36,374 nt of DNA from an uncultured Alphaproteobacteria bacterium. Its GTDB lineage: Bacteria > Pseudomonadota > Alphaproteobacteria > SHVP01. Shown here in pieces: positions 1-8,421 of the stretch. Below the pieces are notes generated by a model. The model did not search any database, had not been told where the DNA came from, and worked only from the letters and a program-made list of their open reading frames with translations. How positions within the stretch are numbered: the first letter of the stretch is position 1; every line of letters starts with the position of its first letter. Both the position numbers and the translations under genes were made by a program. The stretch is taken from contig CALJDF010000145.1 in NCBI GenBank assembly GCA_938023835.1, positions 1-36,374 on the forward strand, written 5' to 3'.

Positions 1-316
1 TGTTGAAAAGGCGATTACCGAGACTGACATCGATTCGCAGCGCTGTTCGCTGCATCAGTCGACTGCGGGTTTGCTTCAAAATCAGATCGAAGGCCACCAC
101 GCAGATCATGCCGATGACGAACCCCGTTAACGTAATGACCCCTTCCGAGTTGATCACCCGGTCGTAGGTCTGCATGGTGAAGATCGGCACCGCGAGGGCT
201 AGCAAGTTGATCAAAAGTGACATCATGAACACTTCGCGATAGCTCGAGCGAAGCGGCTTCAGGAGATCCTTGAGCCAAGCTTGCTTGTCGTCGTCTTCTT
301 CAACAGGCTCAGACAT
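1..316 (-). CDS. Type I secretion ABC transporter (permease/ATPase), N-terminal part
   Basis: The reading frame starts at the ATG at 316 and runs off the left edge, giving about 105 residues. The protein opens with a short acidic cytoplasmic stretch (MSEPVEEDDDKQ). It then has the first transmembrane helix and the hallmark INLLALAVPIFTMQTYDRVI of HlyB/PrtD/LapB-type exporters, then a second helix (TLTGFVIGMICVVAFDLIL). Family knowledge: these inner-membrane ABC exporters pair with a membrane-fusion protein and TolC to secrete RTX-like proteins. There is no room for an N-terminal peptidase C39 domain. The ATPase half lies outside the window. The family call is firm; the substrate is unknown. 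Confidence 0.85.
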   Translation of the reverse strand, partial: MSEPVEEDDDKQAWLKDLLKPLRSSYREVFMMSLLINLLALAVPIFTMQTYDRVINSEGVITLTGFVIGMICVVAFDLILKQTRSRLMQRTALRIDVSLGNRLFN

Positions 317-496
317 CGTGTTATCTATTAGGCCTAACACACGGATTAATTGAGGAATTCTAGGCAAAAATAAGGCGAAATGACAGCGGTCTGCGGCCCC
401 TCGCGTCAGGTCGCGCCCCATCGCGTCACCACCTATATACTGCGAGCGCCCCTTGACGGCGCACGATGCCGCGCGAAACATGAATGTGGAGAGCCC
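317..496. promoter_or_regulatory. Divergent intergenic region between T1SS transporter and haloalkane dehalogenase
   Basis: This 180-bp region separates two divergent genes and must carry both 5' ends. It contains the palindrome TTAGGCCTAA (328-337), inside a looser pair GTGTTA (318-323) and TAACAC (335-340). It also has a TATATA stretch (434-439). I could not pick out a convincing -35/-10 pair on either strand, so these are only possible regulatory elements. Confidence 0.35.
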
Positions 497-1396
497 ATGA
501 GCCCCAACTTGCTGCGCACCCCGGAAGAACGTTTCACTGACCTGCCGGGCTACCCATTTGAGCCGAACTACCTGGAAGACATCGTCGGAATCGAGGGAAC
601 GCGGCTCCATTACGTCGATGAGGGGTCGGCCGATGCCAAAGATTTGTTCCTCTGCCTACACGGGAATCCGTCCTGGTCGTATCTCTACCGAAAGATGATC
701 CCGGTGTTTGCCGCGGCCGGTCGCCGCGTCGTGGCGCCGGATCTGCCGGGGTTCGGCAAATCCGATAAACCGGCCGATGACGCTGTCCACACCTTCTCCT
801 ACCATCGTGACGTGCTGCGCGCCTTCATCGAAAGGCTCGACCTCAAGAACATCACTCTTGTTTGCCAGGATTGGGGCGGCTTGCTGGGCCTTACCTTGCC
901 GATGGATCTGCCAGGACGGTTCACCCGACTGCTGGTCATGAACACCGCGCTCACAACTGGTGATGAGCCGTTGAGCAAAGGGTTCGTTGCATGGCGCGAC
1001 TGGTCGAACACCCAAGATGACCTCCATGTGCCAAAGCTCTTCACCCGCATGGCGCCGCACCTAAGCCAAGCGGAATACGATGCCTACGGCGCGCCCTTCC
1101 CCGACAAGACCTACAAAGGCGTTCTGCGCCGCTTCCCCAACATTGTCCCCGAGAAGCCCGACGACGATGGGGCCGCCGTGTCGCGCCAAGCCCGCGCGTT
1201 TTGGAAGAACGACTGGTCGGGCGAAACCTTCATGGCAGTCGGCATGCAAGACCCCGTGATGGGACCAGCCACCATGAACAAATTGCAGGCGCTCATTCGC
1301 AATTGCCCGCCGGCTTATGAAATCGCCGATGGGGGCCACATGGTTCCCGAGTGGGGCGAAGAAATCGCGAAGAAAGCGCTCGCGGCGTTCGGCTAA
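497..1396 (+). CDS. Haloalkane dehalogenase, DhlA-like (HLD-I)
   Basis: This 299-residue alpha/beta-hydrolase would hydrolyse a carbon-halogen bond to an alcohol plus halide in the cytoplasm. The nucleophile is Asp125 in CQDWGG, followed by the halide-binding Trp126. The acid is Asp252 (GMQDP) and the base His281 (DGGHMVPE), with the same 29-residue Asp-His spacing as DhlA. Trp166 (VAWRDW) fits the second halide-binding Trp of the cap. An oxyanion HGNP motif precedes these. I start at ATG 497, after GGAGAG and in register with the family; the frame is open back to 380 but that part has no family character. The thioesterase gene follows after 23 bp. An epoxide hydrolase is less likely because of the Asp-Trp pair and the close DhlA match. 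The natural substrate is unknown. Confidence 0.85.
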   Translation: MSPNLLRTPEERFTDLPGYPFEPNYLEDIVGIEGTRLHYVDEGSADAKDLFLCLHGNPSWSYLYRKMIPVFAAAGRRVVAPDLPGFGKSDKPADDAVHTFSYHRDVLRAFIERLDLKNITLVCQDWGGLLGLTLPMDLPGRFTRLLVMNTALTTGDEPLSKGFVAWRDWSNTQDDLHVPKLFTRMAPHLSQAEYDAYGAPFPDKTYKGVLRRFPNIVPEKPDDDGAAVSRQARAFWKNDWSGETFMAVGMQDPVMGPATMNKLQALIRNCPPAYEIADGGHMVPEWGEEIAKKALAAFG

Positions 1397-1419
1397 GATC
1401 CACAACCACACAGCCCATC

Positions 1420-1845
1420 ATGCCTAGCCCACCCCCGGGATTCGGGGCGCGCGCCCCCGACGATAGTTTCAACGACACCATGGGTCCGGTCTACGCCAGC
1501 GAGTCGGGACCGCCGTGGCGGCTCGGGCTGTGGGCCGCGCCCAAACATCAAAATCCACATGGGTTGGTTGACGGTGGTTTGATCATGGCCCTGACGGATC
1601 ACGCCATTGGCTTCAATATCTTTCGAAGCGTCGACGGCGGGACATCCTTCGTCACGGTCAGTTTGAACGTCGACTTCATCGCCGGCGGCCGTCTGGGCGA
1701 GTGGATCGAAGCGGTCCCAGAGATCGTCCGAAAGACCCGCACCTTAGTGTTCGCAAGAGCGCAGATCTTGGCAGAGGGCGATCGGCTGATCGCGACGGCA
1801 AGCGGTGTGTGGAAGTTCGTCGAGACGCGAAAAGTCGCGCGCTAA
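1420..1845 (+). CDS. PaaI-like hotdog-fold thioesterase
   Basis: This 141-residue protein has the 4HBT/PaaI hotdog signature, with Asn45, His47-Gly48 and Asp60 in the stretch QNPHGLVDGG...ALTDHA. These proteins hydrolyse acyl-CoA thioesters, often rescuing stalled CoA intermediates. The start is uncertain: ATG 1420 has only a weak ribosome site, and ATG 1480 (MGPVY) would remove a Pro/Gly-rich leader that is not needed for the fold. It follows the dehalogenase by 23 bp on the same strand, so the two are probably cotranscribed. Its stop overlaps the stop of the convergent SCP2 gene by 4 bp. The substrate cannot be read from the sequence. Confidence 0.8.
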   Translation: MPSPPPGFGARAPDDSFNDTMGPVYASESGPPWRLGLWAAPKHQNPHGLVDGGLIMALTDHAIGFNIFRSVDGGTSFVTVSLNVDFIAGGRLGEWIEAVPEIVRKTRTLVFARAQILAEGDRLIATASGVWKFVETRKVAR

Positions 1846-2141
1846 CCCAGCAGCGACTGCAGCTTCATTGCGATTCCCATACTGCCGTCGATCTTGAGTT
1901 TCCCCATCATAAATGCAGTGGTCGGGTTGAGATCGCCATCGACAAGTTTCAAGAAATTATCCAGCGTTATAGTAATCGTGCAGTCCGCTTCGCGATCTTC
2001 GTTCGTGACGGTGTTCGGCGTGCTTTCGCCATCGAAGAAGATGATGCCGTCGTCGCCAAAGTCGAACTTGATCGTGGCATCGATGCCAGCATCATCACCG
2101 ACCCGGGTACGAAGACCTTCGGTTACCTGATCCAAATCCAT
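1842..2141 (-). CDS. SCP2 sterol-carrier-like lipid-binding protein
   Basis: This 99-residue protein is a stand-alone SCP2 domain of full length. It shows the acidic early strands (KFDFGDDGIIFFDGE), a central TITITLDNFLKLVDG, and the C-terminal MGKLKIDGSMGIAMKL typical of the family. SCP2 domains bind fatty acyl chains or acyl-CoAs in a hydrophobic tunnel. The start at 2141 is fixed by a strong AAGGAGAAT ribosome site; longer in-frame upstream sequence runs into the opposite-strand crotonase. It is divergent from the crotonase gene (82 bp apart) and tail-to-tail with the thioesterase. It probably supports lipid or acyl-CoA handling; no catalytic role is suggested. Confidence 0.87.
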   Translation of the reverse strand: MDLDQVTEGLRTRVGDDAGIDATIKFDFGDDGIIFFDGESTPNTVTNEDREADCTITITLDNFLKLVDGDLNPTTAFMMGKLKIDGSMGIAMKLQSLLG

Positions 2142-2223
2142 AGTATTCTCCTTGCCCGGATAGTGCGGTGCGACGTGCCAAGGTAGCAAACCGTGCGTAA
2201 TCAAACTACGGCGAGGTAATGAG

Positions 2224-3045
2224 ATGACGACCACCCTTCCCGAGTGCACGTGGTTGACCTTGCGGCAAGAGGGTTTCCACCTGACGATCACGCTCAACCG
2301 ACCTGATGCGCGCAACGCGATGAGTGCGGCGATGGCGTTGGAGCTGGCGGACGTCTTCAACGCCGTATCCACGCATCGCGAGATCGCAGCCATCGTCCTG
2401 CGCGGCGCCGGTAAGCACTTCTGCGCGGGCGGTGACCTAAAAGATATGACGGACGCGATCGACCCACCGCCGCCAGGCGCACCGGACCCTCTCTACGAGG
2501 TCAATCGGCGCTTCGGTGATCTGTTGACCATGGTCGACCGGGTACCGCAGGCCGTGGTTGCTGTCGTGCACGGGGCGGCGCGGGGCGGCGGGTTTGGACT
2601 GATTTGCGCCGCCGATGTCGTGATCGCCCAGAAGGACTCGACCTACGCCATGCCCGAAACCGGCTTCGGATTACCCGGCGCGCAGATCATCCCCTTTGTC
2701 TCGCAACGTCTGGGCGCCCACTACGCGCGCCGCCTTGTGGTCACCGGGGACGCCGTCGACGGTACGGAAATGCACCGCGCAGGGCTCGTGTCCCATCTTT
2801 GTGACGATGAAGAACAAGCAGAGGCAGCCCTTCGGGCCGTCTTGGATCAAATCAAAGGACGCTCGCCAACGGCGATCGCGCAGTCCAAAGCGCTCATCGG
2901 CAAGGTCGGCCAGGTTCCATTGTCGCTACTGTTGGACGAAGGCGGTCGCCTCGTCGCCGAAGGCACCCGCGACGGCGACGGTCGCGAAGGGCTCAACGCG
3001 TTCTTCGACAAGCGAAAGCCAAGTTGGACCCAACGCGAGGGCTAG
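2224..3045 (+). CDS. Enoyl-CoA hydratase/isomerase family protein (crotonase)
   Basis: This 273-residue crotonase-fold protein has oxyanion-hole motifs KHFCAGGDLKDM (about 64-75) and GAARGGGFGL (118-126). The second catalytic Glu of classic hydratases is present as Glu145 (PETGFGLPGA). The first (Glu144 of rat ECH) is replaced by Gly125. This pattern occurs in hydratases of branched or terpenoid acyl-CoA degradation and in isomerases, so plain enoyl-CoA hydration is not assured. ATG 2224 follows a GAGGT ribosome site at suitable spacing. The gene is divergent from SCP2, and its stop lies 12 bp from that of the convergent acyl-CoA dehydrogenase. The exact substrate is unknown. Confidence 0.85.
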   Translation: MTTTLPECTWLTLRQEGFHLTITLNRPDARNAMSAAMALELADVFNAVSTHREIAAIVLRGAGKHFCAGGDLKDMTDAIDPPPPGAPDPLYEVNRRFGDLLTMVDRVPQAVVAVVHGAARGGGFGLICAADVVIAQKDSTYAMPETGFGLPGAQIIPFVSQRLGAHYARRLVVTGDAVDGTEMHRAGLVSHLCDDEEQAEAALRAVLDQIKGRSPTAIAQSKALIGKVGQVPLSLLLDEGGRLVAEGTRDGDGREGLNAFFDKRKPSWTQREG

Positions 3046-3061
3046 GCCGCGTTTTGCCTAG
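3042..3061. terminator. Small hairpin spanning two convergent stop codons
   Basis: An inverted repeat CTAGGC - 8 nt - GCCTAG contains the crotonase stop (3043-3045) in its left arm and the stop of the convergent dehydrogenase (3058-3060) in its right arm. It could act as a weak bidirectional terminator, with TTTT in the loop on the + strand. There is no following T tract, so intrinsic termination is doubtful. Confidence 0.25.
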
Positions 3062-4848
3062 AACGCCTCTTCGTCGAACGACATAAGCGGGTCAGCCCCC
3101 GACATGATCTTGGACAAAAGAGAGGACGTGTCAGGCATGACTTTCGTCATGTAGTAACGCGCGAGCTTGATTTTGTTTTCATGGAACGCCTTGTCACCTT
3201 CGCCTTCAGCGATTTTTCCGGCACTGACCTTCGCCATTCGCGCCCACATGAACCCAAGTGCGACCAAGCCGAACATCTTCAGATAGTCGGATGACGCGGC
3301 GCCGGCTTGCATTGGATCCTTGAGGCCATTCTCTGCGATCCATGCGGTCGCCTGTTGAAGACGCGCGAACGATTTTGCCAAGTTCATGACGAGATCGCCG
3401 AGCTCTTTATCTTCAGCGTTTTCTTGAATGAACTGATCGACCGGATGGAAGAACTGGCGCAGCAATCGGCCCGTACCCTGGGGTAGCTTCCGTCCGACGA
3501 GATCTAGCGCCTGGATTCCGCTGGTGCCTTCATATAGCTGCGTAATGCGCGCATCGCGAACGAACTGCTCCATGCCATGCTCGCGGATGTAGCCGTGCCC
3601 GCCAAAGCATTGAAGCGCCAGATTGACGGTCTCAAAGCCGGTATCCGTGAGAAACGCCTTCAGCACCGGCATGATCAATCCGACCAAATCGTCCGCGTCC
3701 TTGCGAACGGATTCATCGGGGTGTCTTTCCGACAGGTCGATATGTAGCGCCGTCCACATCGCGAGAGCGCGGGCCCCTTCGTTAAAGGCCCGCGCATTCA
3801 ACAACATCCGTCGAACGTCGGGATGCACAATGATCGGGTCGGCCGCTTTGTCCGGATACACGGCCCCCGAAAGCGAGCGCCCCTGAATCCGTTCCTTCGC
3901 GTACGTTGCCGCGTTCTGATAGGCGACCTCGGACAACCCCAAGCCTTGCACGCCGACGCCGAGCCGCGCCTCGTTCATCATTACAAACATCGCGCGCATA
4001 CCCTTGTTGGGTTCGCCGATAAGGTAGCCGGTCGCGCCGTCGTAGTTCATAACGCACGTCGCCGACGCCTTGAGCCCCATCTTGTGCTCAATTGATCCGC
4101 AAGTGACGCCGTTTCGGGCGCCAAGCGATCCGTCCTCGTTTACTAAGACTTTGGGCACGATAAAGAGGCTAATGCCGCGAATGCCGTCCGGCGCGTCGGG
4201 CAGACGGGCCAGAACGAGATGAATAATGTTTTCGGTGAGGTCGTGCTCCCCGGCCGAAATGAAGATCTTGGTCCCTGTAATCTTGTAGCTGCCATCGCTC
4301 TGCGGTTCGGCTTTTGTGCGCAGCAGCCCAAGATCGGTCCCGCAATGGGGTTCGGTCAAATTCATCGTGCCGCCCCATTCGCCGCTTGCGAGCTTGGGGA
4401 GGTAGAGCGCTTTTTGTGCCTCAGAGCCGGTCTTGTTGATGGCCTGGTAAGCACCACGGGCCAACCCGGGATAAGTCCCAAACGACATGTTGGCCGAGAT
4501 GATCATTTCGGAGAACGCAATGCCGAGGACATTCGGTAGGCCCTGACCCCCATGCTCCGGATCGCAGGTCAGCGACGGCCAACCGCCCTCGACAAAGGTC
4601 TGGTAGGCTTCCTCGAACCCTTTCGGGGTTGTCACCCCTTCTTTGGTCCAATGGCACCCTTCCTCGTCGGCCGGCTGGTTTAGGGGATGTAAAACCTCCT
4701 GAGTCAGGCGCGCACCCTCTTCGAGAATCGCATCGACAATGTCGTCGCTTGCCTCGGCGAAGCCAGGGAGGTTGTCGTAACGACCGATCTCTAGGACATC
4801 GTTCAACAAATATCGCATGTCGGAAAGTGGCGCTTGATAGGTCGGCAT
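3058..4848 (-). CDS. fadE: Acyl-CoA dehydrogenase, long FadE-like form
   Basis: This 596-residue flavoprotein would catalyse the first step of beta-oxidation, forming trans-2-enoyl-CoA and passing electrons to ETF. The order is an N-terminal domain, FAD-binding middle domain (TMNLTEPHCGTDLGLL, GTKIFISAGEHD), C-terminal helical domain and an extra C-terminal segment of about 150 residues. The catalytic base is Glu440 in YEGTSGIQ. Length and architecture match the roughly 595-residue FadE of Bacillus-type fadNAE sets. I start at ATG 4848 (MPTYQAPL) after GAGG; an open extension to 4962 runs into the upstream gene. It is the last gene of the operon, 19 bp after the HAD/ECH fusion. Chain-length preference is unknown. 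Confidence 0.9.
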   Translation of the reverse strand: MPTYQAPLSDMRYLLNDVLEIGRYDNLPGFAEASDDIVDAILEEGARLTQEVLHPLNQPADEEGCHWTKEGVTTPKGFEEAYQTFVEGGWPSLTCDPEHGGQGLPNVLGIAFSEMIISANMSFGTYPGLARGAYQAINKTGSEAQKALYLPKLASGEWGGTMNLTEPHCGTDLGLLRTKAEPQSDGSYKITGTKIFISAGEHDLTENIIHLVLARLPDAPDGIRGISLFIVPKVLVNEDGSLGARNGVTCGSIEHKMGLKASATCVMNYDGATGYLIGEPNKGMRAMFVMMNEARLGVGVQGLGLSEVAYQNAATYAKERIQGRSLSGAVYPDKAADPIIVHPDVRRMLLNARAFNEGARALAMWTALHIDLSERHPDESVRKDADDLVGLIMPVLKAFLTDTGFETVNLALQCFGGHGYIREHGMEQFVRDARITQLYEGTSGIQALDLVGRKLPQGTGRLLRQFFHPVDQFIQENAEDKELGDLVMNLAKSFARLQQATAWIAENGLKDPMQAGAASSDYLKMFGLVALGFMWARMAKVSAGKIAEGEGDKAFHENKIKLARYYMTKVMPDTSSLLSKIMSGADPLMSFDEEAF

Positions 4849-4867
4849 GGCGTTTGTCCTCGTGGGA

Positions 4868-7207
4868 TCAATTGCGGAGAGGCTTGCCGGTGGCGAGCAT
4901 GTGCTCAATCCGGTCGAGCGTCGGCGGCATTCGGAATAGTCGCGCCATCGCGGCGCGCTCAAGGTCGAGCAGGTCCTTCTCGGTGACGATGTCGGTCACA
5001 TCCGTTTCGCCACCCGACAACACCGTTGCGAGTTCGTGAGATACGGTGACGTCATGCGGCGTCGCCTTACCGGCTTTTGCGAGATCGGATACCGCCATAT
5101 CCAGGGCAACACGTGCCGTCGGCCCCGGCAGATTCAACTCGATGTCTTTTTCGGGCGGCACGTAGTCCGCAGCAAGCGACAGCGCCTTTGCTTTGGCGTC
5201 CGACAGCACGCGCCGCCGGTTCATCGTGACGGCATCGCTGTCGCGAAGGAACAAGAGGTCGCGCGCCTCTGCCGCAGACTTCGAGACCTTGGCCAGTCCA
5301 ATCGTCTGAAAGGCCTCAGCAACAGGCGGCATCGGGCCACCTGGGCGCTTCTTGTTGGCGAAATTTCGCAAGACCAGTTCCTTCGAGCCGCCCCATCCGG
5401 GGATCAGACCTACGCCGACCTCAACAAGCCCCATATAAAGTTCGGCATGTGCTTGAACGGCGTCGGCATGAAGGCAAATCTCGCAGCCACCGCCGAGTGC
5501 CATGCCGGCCGGCGCAGCCACCACGGGAAACGCGGCATACTTGAGTGCCATGTACGCGTCTTGACCTTCTTTGATGCTCATCTCGAGGACAGGCCACATC
5601 GCGGTATTCGCAGCAAACAACCCAAGACCAACATTGGCACCGACCGAGAAATTGTCGGCGTCATTATTGATCACCAAGGCTTTGAAACCTTTCTTGTCAA
5701 TCTTCGCGGCCTTCTTGACCATCTCGATCGTGCCCGAGTCGATCGAGTTCATCTTGCTGTGGAACTCTAGGCACGCAACCCCGTCGCCGAGGTCCCAAAG
5801 GCTGGCCGAGCCGTTGCCGTCGATGCGGTCCTTGCCACGCTTGATGTCAGCCAACATCCAGGCCCCATCGGGGATTTCGATATCACGATAGGTACCATCA
5901 AGGTCGAGGAACTGGCGGGCTGTCCCCTCCTCACGGTAAAGCGGCCGCCCGGCCGCGGTCTTGATGAGCGCAGGGACTTCAAGCCCGTCCCTCTCAAGCC
6001 GTTCCGCGAAATACGCGGTACCAAGCTGGTCGATCTGTTCGAAGGGCCCGAACTTCCAGGCGTATCCAGCCTTCATCGCGTTATCGACAGATACGATATT
6101 GTCGGCGATCTCCGGGATGAGATCGGCCGCATATTTCAGAACATGCGAGAGGACGGCCCAGGCGTATGCGCCGCCCCGGTCATCAAATTCAACCAAGGAC
6201 CGAAGCCCTTTTCGTCCGGCTTCGACACTTCCAAGTCGTGCTTTGACGCTGTCGCGATATTCCCCGGTCTTGAGATCTAGACCCTCTTTTTTCTTAGACG
6301 CCCCATTACGCACCAACCGGTAGAAGCCGCCCTTGCCTTTGCGGCCCGTATAGCCGTCGGCGACCATCTTGTCGGTCAACGTGTTGAGCGGATGGCTGGT
6401 GTCGAATTGACCGTGAAAAGCATCGGTGTTCGGCAAAAGGGACGCCATCGAACCCAGCACATGGTCTTTGAGATCGATCCCGGTGAGATCCATCAAGCCG
6501 AAGATACCGGTCTTGGGAATACCCATCGGACGCCCCACGATGGCATCGGCTTCTTCGACGGTGAGCCCGATGTCGTAGGCCTGCTGGGTCGCCACCATGC
6601 TCCAGAAGATGCCGAGCCGGTTGGCGATAAATCCCGGCGTGTCGTTACAATCGATAACCTCTTTGCCGAGGCGGACATCACCAAACGCGCGCAGCGTCTC
6701 GATCGCATCGGGGCGGGTCTTGGATCCAGCGACGACCTCCAGCAGCCGCATGTAGCGCGGTGGGTTGAAAAAGTGTGTCACGGCGAAGTCCACCGCAAAC
6801 GTTTCGGGCATTCCCTCGAGCAGATTGGCCAAAGGAATCGTCGAGGTGTTAGAGGTGACGATGGCGCCCTTCTTTCGATGGTCGTCAACCTTGCGGTAGA
6901 CATCGTGCTTGATATCGACGTTCTCTAGAACGGCTTCGCAAATCCAATCGCAATCGGCCAGGAGTTCAAGGTCGTCCTCGAGATTGCCCGGCGTGATGTT
7001 CTTCGCATTACGCCGATGCATCAGCGGCGCGGGGCTCGTCTTCAACAACTTTGCGATTGCGCCCTTGGCTATCGCGCTGCGATCCGTCGCCCCTTCGGGG
7101 ACGATGTCGAGAAGCACCACAGGGATACCCGCGTTGGCCACTTGTGCTGCGATGCCGGCACCCATGACGCCGGACCCAACCACCGCAACTTTCTTGATCT
7201 CACTCAT
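4868..7207 (-). CDS. fadN: 3-hydroxyacyl-CoA dehydrogenase / enoyl-CoA hydratase fusion, FadN-type
   Basis: This 779-residue bifunctional enzyme covers the second and third steps of beta-oxidation. The N-terminal half is a 3-hydroxyacyl-CoA dehydrogenase: NAD-binding GSGVMG (Gly11, 13, 16), a VTHFFNPP motif carrying the catalytic His, and a C-terminal HAD domain to about residue 420. The C-terminal half is a crotonase domain with DNFSVGANV and GMALGGGCEICLHAD. Both hydratase glutamates are kept (the E of GGGCEI and of GLVEVGVGL). Dehydrogenase-first order is that of Bacillus FadN and the reverse of E. coli FadB/FadJ. It sits 49 bp after the thiolase gene and 19 bp before fadE, in one operon. 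Confidence 0.92.
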   Translation of the reverse strand: MSEIKKVAVVGSGVMGAGIAAQVANAGIPVVLLDIVPEGATDRSAIAKGAIAKLLKTSPAPLMHRRNAKNITPGNLEDDLELLADCDWICEAVLENVDIKHDVYRKVDDHRKKGAIVTSNTSTIPLANLLEGMPETFAVDFAVTHFFNPPRYMRLLEVVAGSKTRPDAIETLRAFGDVRLGKEVIDCNDTPGFIANRLGIFWSMVATQQAYDIGLTVEEADAIVGRPMGIPKTGIFGLMDLTGIDLKDHVLGSMASLLPNTDAFHGQFDTSHPLNTLTDKMVADGYTGRKGKGGFYRLVRNGASKKKEGLDLKTGEYRDSVKARLGSVEAGRKGLRSLVEFDDRGGAYAWAVLSHVLKYAADLIPEIADNIVSVDNAMKAGYAWKFGPFEQIDQLGTAYFAERLERDGLEVPALIKTAAGRPLYREEGTARQFLDLDGTYRDIEIPDGAWMLADIKRGKDRIDGNGSASLWDLGDGVACLEFHSKMNSIDSGTIEMVKKAAKIDKKGFKALVINNDADNFSVGANVGLGLFAANTAMWPVLEMSIKEGQDAYMALKYAAFPVVAAPAGMALGGGCEICLHADAVQAHAELYMGLVEVGVGLIPGWGGSKELVLRNFANKKRPGGPMPPVAEAFQTIGLAKVSKSAAEARDLLFLRDSDAVTMNRRRVLSDAKAKALSLAADYVPPEKDIELNLPGPTARVALDMAVSDLAKAGKATPHDVTVSHELATVLSGGETDVTDIVTEKDLLDLERAAMARLFRMPPTLDRIEHMLATGKPLRN

Positions 7208-7256
7208 AAATCCACCCTGCCGCTATAGCGGCCATTTAGTCGCACGTGATTGATTG

Positions 7257-8393
7257 CTACGCGGCTTCAAGAACGGTGGCGATCCCTTGTCCGCCACCGA
7301 TGCATTGCGTTGCTAGTCCCAGGTTTTTACCCTCGCGCTTCATCAAGCTCGCGACCTTCCCGGTGATCCGAGCGCCCGTCGCACCGAGCGGATGCCCCAG
7401 GGCGATCGCGCCGCCATCCAAATTGACTTTGGCCAGGTCCATTTCGGCTTTGTCGATTACCCCAAGGGCTTGCGCGGCAAATGCTTCGTTGAGCTCGATG
7501 ACATCAATGTCCTTGATGGTGACGCCTGCACGGTCCAAGGCCTTTTTAGTGGCCCCAACAGGACCCATGCCCATCGTTTCCGGCGCACAACCGTAAACGG
7601 CAATGCTGCGAATCCGAGCGATCGCATCGAGGCCGTTGGCCTTGGCGTAATCCTCGCTGCAGACCAAAACAGCAGAAGCCCCATCGGTGAGAGGCGAAGA
7701 CGTACCGGCCGTCACCGTACCGTTCTCGTCGAAGGCTGGATTGAGCCCGGCGAGCACGGCCGTTGTGGTCTCGGGTCGGATGCACCCATCCTCCTCGACG
7801 CGCAGACTGCCTTGCTCGATGGCAACGATTTCGTCCTTCAGTTTTCCGGCTTCGCGAGCAGAGGCTGCCTTGTTCTGGCTTTGCACCGCAAATTCTTCCT
7901 GACGCGCGCGATCGATTTTGTATTTGCGCGCCACGTTTTCTGCTGTCTCACCCATCGAAATATAGACTTCGGGATGCTCCGCGTAGAGCTTCGGACTAGG
8001 CGACGGGTTGAACCCGGCCATGGGGACACGTGACATCGATTCAATCCCCGCGCAGACAAAGGCCTCACCCGCATTCATCTGAATGGCACCCGCAGCCATG
8101 TGGATCGATTGCATGGACGAGCCGCAGAACCGGTTTACTGTTGTGCCTGCGACCGTGATCGGCAGGTCGGCGAGGAAATCGACGATGCGCGCAACGTTGA
8201 ACCCCTGCTCGCCCTCGGGAAACGCGCAGCCCATGATCAAATCCTCGATGTCCTCGGGGTTGACGCCAGACCGCTCGATCAGCGCCTTAACTACCTGCCC
8301 AGCCATTTCGTCCGGTCGCACCTTCGCAAGATCACCCTTGCGCGCGAGGTGAAACGGTGAACGCACATAGCCTGCAATCACGACATTCTTCAT
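7257..8393 (-). CDS. fadA: Acetyl-CoA C-acyltransferase (thiolase)
   Basis: This 378-residue thiolase would carry out the last step of beta-oxidation, releasing acetyl-CoA. The nucleophilic Cys90 is in NRFCGSSMQ. The NEAFA motif lies about three quarters along. The C-terminal catalytic pair is His334 (GGAIALGHPLGATGAR) and Cys364 (ATQCIGGGQG). ATG 8393 is supported by AAGGAGAA; the open extension to 8456 overlaps the upstream gene and lacks family similarity. It follows the AidB-like dehydrogenase by 28 bp and precedes the HAD/ECH fusion by 49 bp. Degradative use is inferred from the operon, since biosynthetic acetoacetyl-CoA thiolases share these motifs. Confidence 0.93.
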   Translation of the reverse strand: MKNVVIAGYVRSPFHLARKGDLAKVRPDEMAGQVVKALIERSGVNPEDIEDLIMGCAFPEGEQGFNVARIVDFLADLPITVAGTTVNRFCGSSMQSIHMAAGAIQMNAGEAFVCAGIESMSRVPMAGFNPSPSPKLYAEHPEVYISMGETAENVARKYKIDRARQEEFAVQSQNKAASAREAGKLKDEIVAIEQGSLRVEEDGCIRPETTTAVLAGLNPAFDENGTVTAGTSSPLTDGASAVLVCSEDYAKANGLDAIARIRSIAVYGCAPETMGMGPVGATKKALDRAGVTIKDIDVIELNEAFAAQALGVIDKAEMDLAKVNLDGGAIALGHPLGATGARITGKVASLMKREGKNLGLATQCIGGGQGIATVLEAA

Positions 8394-8421
8394 CGAGGTT
8401 CTCCTTGTGTGTATGCCACGG

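Noticed and set aside
15-278. An 87-residue leftward open frame
   Set aside because: It is in another frame of the ABC transporter. The frame starting at 316 gives clear T1SS transmembrane motifs; this one gives nothing recognisable.
380-496. A 39-residue N-terminal extension of the dehalogenase
   Set aside because: It has no family similarity, and ATG 497 has a better ribosome site and the expected N terminus.
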